A stretch of DNA of 8,051 bases from Ruminococcaceae bacterium UBA2806 (GTDB lineage Bacteria > Bacillota > Clostridia > Oscillospirales > Acutalibacteraceae), in assembly GCA_002351795.1 (NCBI GenBank), contig DEHG01000086.1, positions 1,925 through 9,975 on the forward strand, read 5' to 3'. The position numbers and the translations under genes are program-made. Each line of letters begins with the position of its first letter. The first letter of the stretch is position 1. A model generated the notes under the pieces. It had not been told where the DNA came from. It searched no databases and saw nothing but the letters and a program-made list of their open reading frames with translations. Positions 5,248 to 8,051 of this stretch are shown in pieces.

Positions 5248-6729
5248 TCAATTTTTCCTTTCATAAAGATAGTATATGCTGTTTTCAGACCAGTATCTGA
5301 ACTTACAGCTGTCTGCAAGTCTGTAGTTTTCAGACCTCAGCTTCTTATCCTTTGTTACAACAAAATCTGCCCTGCCGCTATTTATATATTCGTCCTGAGT
5401 TTCTTTAAGCTCCGGAAGCTCTATATTCAGTCCGCAGAAAAAACGACATTCAGGTATGGTCTCGCTTACTGTATAAAAACCGCCGTCAAGAAAACCGTAA
5501 TTCAGAAGCTTTGCATTGTTTTTCTGTGAAATTATGTTATTGAATCTGAACTGCGGCATATCATCTTTGTCTGTAAAAAGAGTATATGTATTCCTGCACA
5601 TAAAAACAGTTACAAGCAGACTTAAAACACATACAGCGGCGAAATATCGCTTTTTACTGTTGCTGATATTCAGTTTGTTTTTGACGATATCATATATCTG
5701 AACAGCTCCGACAGGCGCAAATACAGACATACTCAGAGAATAATATGCATATGCCCTTCCGCCGATAAATGAAAAGAAAAAGCCCGATATCACTATTGCC
5801 GAAAAAACAAATATCAATGTTTTGCTTTCCTTTTTTATTACCCTGTAAAACGCCGCCGCCAGCATAAGCAGACCGAATGTATTATACATTGCAAATGAAA
5901 GCAGTCCCCAAAGCAGATTTGCAGCCTGCTTTATCACGGGCGGCAGTTCAATCCCTCCGCTGTATAAAAACATATTATCGTAAAAATATACATCCCACAA
6001 ATAAGAGAATGAATCTGTTCTGATAAAATACGCTATGACAGGAATTGATGCAATTATAATTCCCGCTATCATCGCAATGCTGCATTTCAGTATGTGCAGA
6101 TATTCCTTCTGACGGATATACAGTATAACAAACGCCGCCGCAAAGCCTATGATAAAACCAAGAACGGTAAATTTTATCCAGAGCATAATTCCTGTGCATA
6201 TGCCGCAGAAAAGCATTTGTGTCAGTTTAAGCTTTCCGCCGCTTTTAATGCGCTCCATTGCAGTATAAAACACATATGCAAGCATTGGCAGACAAAGCTC
6301 CTCTGCGCTGTCCCCGCTGCAAAAAGCGAGTGAAGTATATACAAATGCCGACAATGGTACGACTGCAATTATGCGCTTATCCGAAAAAAGCTTCATCGTC
6401 CTGTGCGAAAAATACAGAAATACAAAGCAGCATATTATTTCAAGGAGATATATACCGATAAATGTGTTATGCGATATCTCCCATGCAATGCCGTGAAGCA
6501 TATATAGAACGGGTCCCTTCTGCTCGAAGATATCACGGTACAGAACTTTCCCGTTCATCATTGCCTTGCCGACAGTAAAAAAGCAGTTTGCATCGTCCCA
6601 GTCATTCAGCGGGTAAAGCACAGAGCATTTTGAACATACGGTAATTACAATTAATGCACAGATAAAAATTATCAGCGGCTCAAAAAATGCTGAATGTCTT
6701 TTGTTAGTCGTTGTTTTTATTTCTTTCAT
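5248..6729 (-). CDS. Polytopic membrane protein, probable GT-C-fold glycosyltransferase
   Basis: A 493-residue membrane protein of unknown specific function. A short basic N-terminus (KEIKTTTNKR) precedes a first membrane helix at about 18-38. An outside loop then carries NDWDDANCF (Asp43, Asp45, Asp46), GKVLYRDIFEQKGP (60-73) and a histidine-bearing helix start LYMLHGIAW. This layout, with acidic residues just after helix 1 and a G-x-x-Y-R-D-x-x-x-x-K-G-P motif, is characteristic of GT-C transferases of the PMT/ArnT/GT39-GT83 type, which use polyprenyl-phosphate sugars outside the membrane. Roughly nine to ten further hydrophobic segments extend to about residue 370, followed by a soluble C-terminal domain of about 120 residues, probably extracellular. 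Donor and acceptor are not predictable. ATG at 6729 is chosen because AGGTG lies six bases upstream; the in-frame TTG at 6762 is inside the valS terminator. It heads the operon containing the MATE, GTPase and coaBC genes. Confidence 0.75.
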   Translation of the reverse strand: MKEIKTTTNKRHSAFFEPLIIFICALIVITVCSKCSVLYPLNDWDDANCFFTVGKAMMNGKVLYRDIFEQKGPVLYMLHGIAWEISHNTFIGIYLLEIICCFVFLYFSHRTMKLFSDKRIIAVVPLSAFVYTSLAFCSGDSAEELCLPMLAYVFYTAMERIKSGGKLKLTQMLFCGICTGIMLWIKFTVLGFIIGFAAAFVILYIRQKEYLHILKCSIAMIAGIIIASIPVIAYFIRTDSFSYLWDVYFYDNMFLYSGGIELPPVIKQAANLLWGLLSFAMYNTFGLLMLAAAFYRVIKKESKTLIFVFSAIVISGFFFSFIGGRAYAYYSLSMSVFAPVGAVQIYDIVKNKLNISNSKKRYFAAVCVLSLLVTVFMCRNTYTLFTDKDDMPQFRFNNIISQKNNAKLLNYGFLDGGFYTVSETIPECRFFCGLNIELPELKETQDEYINSGRADFVVTKDKKLRSENYRLADSCKFRYWSENSIYYLYERKN

Positions 6730-6735
6730 AGAATA

Positions 6736-6740
6736 CACCT
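6736..6740 (-). promoter_or_regulatory. Ribosome binding site deciding the GT-C-like gene start
   Basis: AGGTG on the minus strand, six bases before the ATG at 6729. It lies between the T-tract of the valS terminator and the start codon. Confidence 0.65.
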
Positions 6741-6750
6741 GTAATTCTAT

Positions 6751-6784
6751 AAAAAGGGACAATCCTCAAAAGCAGAATTGCCCC
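6751..6784 (-). terminator. Intrinsic terminator of valS
   Basis: On the minus strand GGGGCAATTC pairs with GGATTGTCCC (two G-U pairs) around a nine-base loop TGCTTTTGA, followed at once by five T and then AT (6755 downward). It starts 16 bases after the valS stop, the expected position and form for a Rho-independent terminator. Confidence 0.8.
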
Positions 6785-6800
6785 CTATAGTTATTGATTA

Positions 6801-8051
6801 TTATTTCAGCGCATCAATTGCTGCTTCTATCATACCGATCTTCTCAGTAAGCTTCTGAGCCTTTGCCTTTATCTCATTGATAACCTTTTCAGGCGCCTTT
6901 GACATAAAGCCCTGATTACTGAGCTTTTTCTCGTTGAACATAAGATCCTTCTTTGCGGCGTCAAGCTCCTTGTTAAGGCGCTTCAGCTCAGCCTCCTTAT
7001 CAACAAGCTCATCCATAGGTATGTATATCTTTGCATCGGCGGTAACTATTGTAACTGCGCCTTCGATATCATAGCTGTCAGATACCTCAACATCACTTGC
7101 ACTTGCAAGCTTTTTGAAAAAGGCTGCGCCCCTTCTGAGTACATCCTGCTCCTTGGCTGCAATAAATATCTTTGCCTTTCTTGAAGGCGGTACATTCATC
7201 TCTGATCTGCGTATACGGATAGCCTTGATAGCATCCATTATTATAGTCATTTCCTTTGCAGCGTCTGAGTAATTATGTCCCTCCTCATACAGGGGATACT
7301 GCTGTGTCATGATGGTTTCGCCCTCATGCGGCATGGACTGCCAGATCTCTTCTGTAATGAAGGGCATGAACGGATGGAGAAGCTTCAGCGTCTTATCCAT
7401 TACCCATACAAGCACCTGTCTTGCATTCTGTGCTGTCTCGCCCTCACTCTGCAATCTTGCCTTTGCAAGCTCAATGTACCAGTCGCAAAGACTATCCCAT
7501 GTGAAGTCATATATATTCTGTACCGCTACGCCAAGCTCGAAGTTTTCAAGGTTTTCTGTAACGACCTTTATAGTATCGTTAAGTGTTGAAATTATCCACT
7601 TATCCTCAGTCGTAAGCTCGGCGGGAAGCTCGTTCTTTACATCATAGTCGTCAATATTCATATGAATGAATCTTGCGGCATTCCAGAGTTTATTTGCAAA
7701 GTTACGGCTTGCAGTGATCTTTTCCTCGGAATAACGCATATCATTACCGGGAGCATTTCCTGTAACAAGGGTAAAACGGAGTGCATCTGCGCCGAATTTA
7801 TCAATTACCTCAAGCGGGTCGATACCGTTGCCGAGGGATTTGCTCATCTTTCTGCCCTGTGAATCACGCACAAGACCGTGGATAAGAACCTTATAGAACG
7901 GAATCTTGCCTGTATGCTCGATACCGCTGAACATCATTCTCATTACCCAGAAGGGAATGATATCATATCCTGTTACAAGAACGCTTGTGGGATAGAAATA
8001 CTCCATTTCCTTTGTATCGTCAGGCCAGCCGAGAGTTGAGAACGGCCAGAG
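6801..8051 (-). CDS. valS: Valyl-tRNA synthetase, C-terminal part (5' end outside window)
   Basis: This class Ia aminoacyl-tRNA synthetase charges tRNA-Val in the cytoplasm. The frame is open to the right edge, so only the last 416 residues are present of a protein usually about 880 residues long. The fragment starts LWPFSTLGWPDDT, the conserved stretch of ValS before YFYPTSVLVTGYDIIPFWV. The ATP-binding KMSKS motif is at fragment residues 68-72 in GRKMSKSLGNGIDPLEVIDKFGADALRF, a ValS-type context. The anticodon-binding helical domain follows (NFANKLWNAARF, then DKWIISTLN and LLHPFMPFITEEIWQ). The last 65 or so residues form the Lys/Glu-rich coiled coil (ELKRLNKELDAAKKDL...) that ValS uses to contact the tRNA elbow. 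The internal methionine at 8006 is not a start because homology continues upstream of it without interruption. The stop is TAA at 6801-6803, followed by a terminator. Confidence 0.97.
   Translation of the reverse strand, partial: LWPFSTLGWPDDTKEMEYFYPTSVLVTGYDIIPFWVMRMMFSGIEHTGKIPFYKVLIHGLVRDSQGRKMSKSLGNGIDPLEVIDKFGADALRFTLVTGNAPGNDMRYSEEKITASRNFANKLWNAARFIHMNIDDYDVKNELPAELTTEDKWIISTLNDTIKVVTENLENFELGVAVQNIYDFTWDSLCDWYIELAKARLQSEGETAQNARQVLVWVMDKTLKLLHPFMPFITEEIWQSMPHEGETIMTQQYPLYEEGHNYSDAAKEMTIIMDAIKAIRIRRSEMNVPPSRKAKIFIAAKEQDVLRRGAAFFKKLASASDVEVSDSYDIEGAVTIVTADAKIYIPMDELVDKEAELKRLNKELDAAKKDLMFNEKKLSNQGFMSKAPEKVINEIKAKAQKLTEKIGMIEAAIDALK

Noticed and set aside
6730..6762. TTG start extending the GT-C-like protein by 11 residues
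   Set aside because: The TTG is inside the valS terminator hairpin and a better site (AGGTG) precedes the ATG at 6729.

Overview
The window looks like chromosomal DNA from an anaerobic Gram-positive bacterium, most likely a gut or rumen Clostridia member close to Ruminococcus (Oscillospiraceae). This is inferred from a pyruvate:ferredoxin oxidoreductase, unfused CoaB and CoaC, strong AGGAGG-type ribosome binding sites, a TTG start codon, moderate GC and a valyl-tRNA synthetase of the Firmicutes type. No mobile element, CRISPR array, tRNA, rRNA or recognisable riboswitch was seen.

Layout. On the plus strand, the C-terminal third of a pyruvate:ferredoxin oxidoreductase enters from the left edge (1-990). 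It is followed, across a strong intercistronic hairpin, by a small YbgC/FadM-type hotdog thioesterase (1078-1500). A bidirectional terminator at about 1499-1542 separates these from the convergent minus-strand genes. The rest of the window is on the minus strand. Read in the direction of transcription it holds the 3' part of valS (from the right edge to 6801), its intrinsic terminator (6751-6784), a polytopic GT-C-like membrane protein (6729-5248), a MATE-family exporter (5230-3842), a divergent G3E/CobW-type GTPase (3855-2914), a stand-alone phosphopantothenate-cysteine ligase coaB (2921-2181) and phosphopantothenoylcysteine decarboxylase coaC (2184-1651).

How the genes work together. The five genes after valS are tightly packed: a 17-nt gap, then overlaps of 14, 8 and 4 nt. 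They probably form one transcript with translational coupling. CoaB and CoaC perform consecutive steps of coenzyme A synthesis, turning 4'-phosphopantothenate into 4'-phosphopantetheine. The pyruvate:ferredoxin oxidoreductase consumes CoA, and the thioesterase hydrolyses acyl-CoA or a related thioester, so the two convergent groups touch the same cofactor, although nothing shows they are co-regulated. The G3E GTPase is the most unusual gene: its usual CxCC metal motif is replaced by C-x3-C-H and its G4 nucleotide-specificity motif reads SKTQ instead of NKxD. The largest gene-free stretch is only 150 bases (1501-1650), containing the terminator and nothing else recognisable.

Overall this is mostly ordinary core-genome sequence. 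I see no clear undescribed system; the best leads are the divergent GTPase coupled to coaBC and the long hairpin between the two plus-strand genes.
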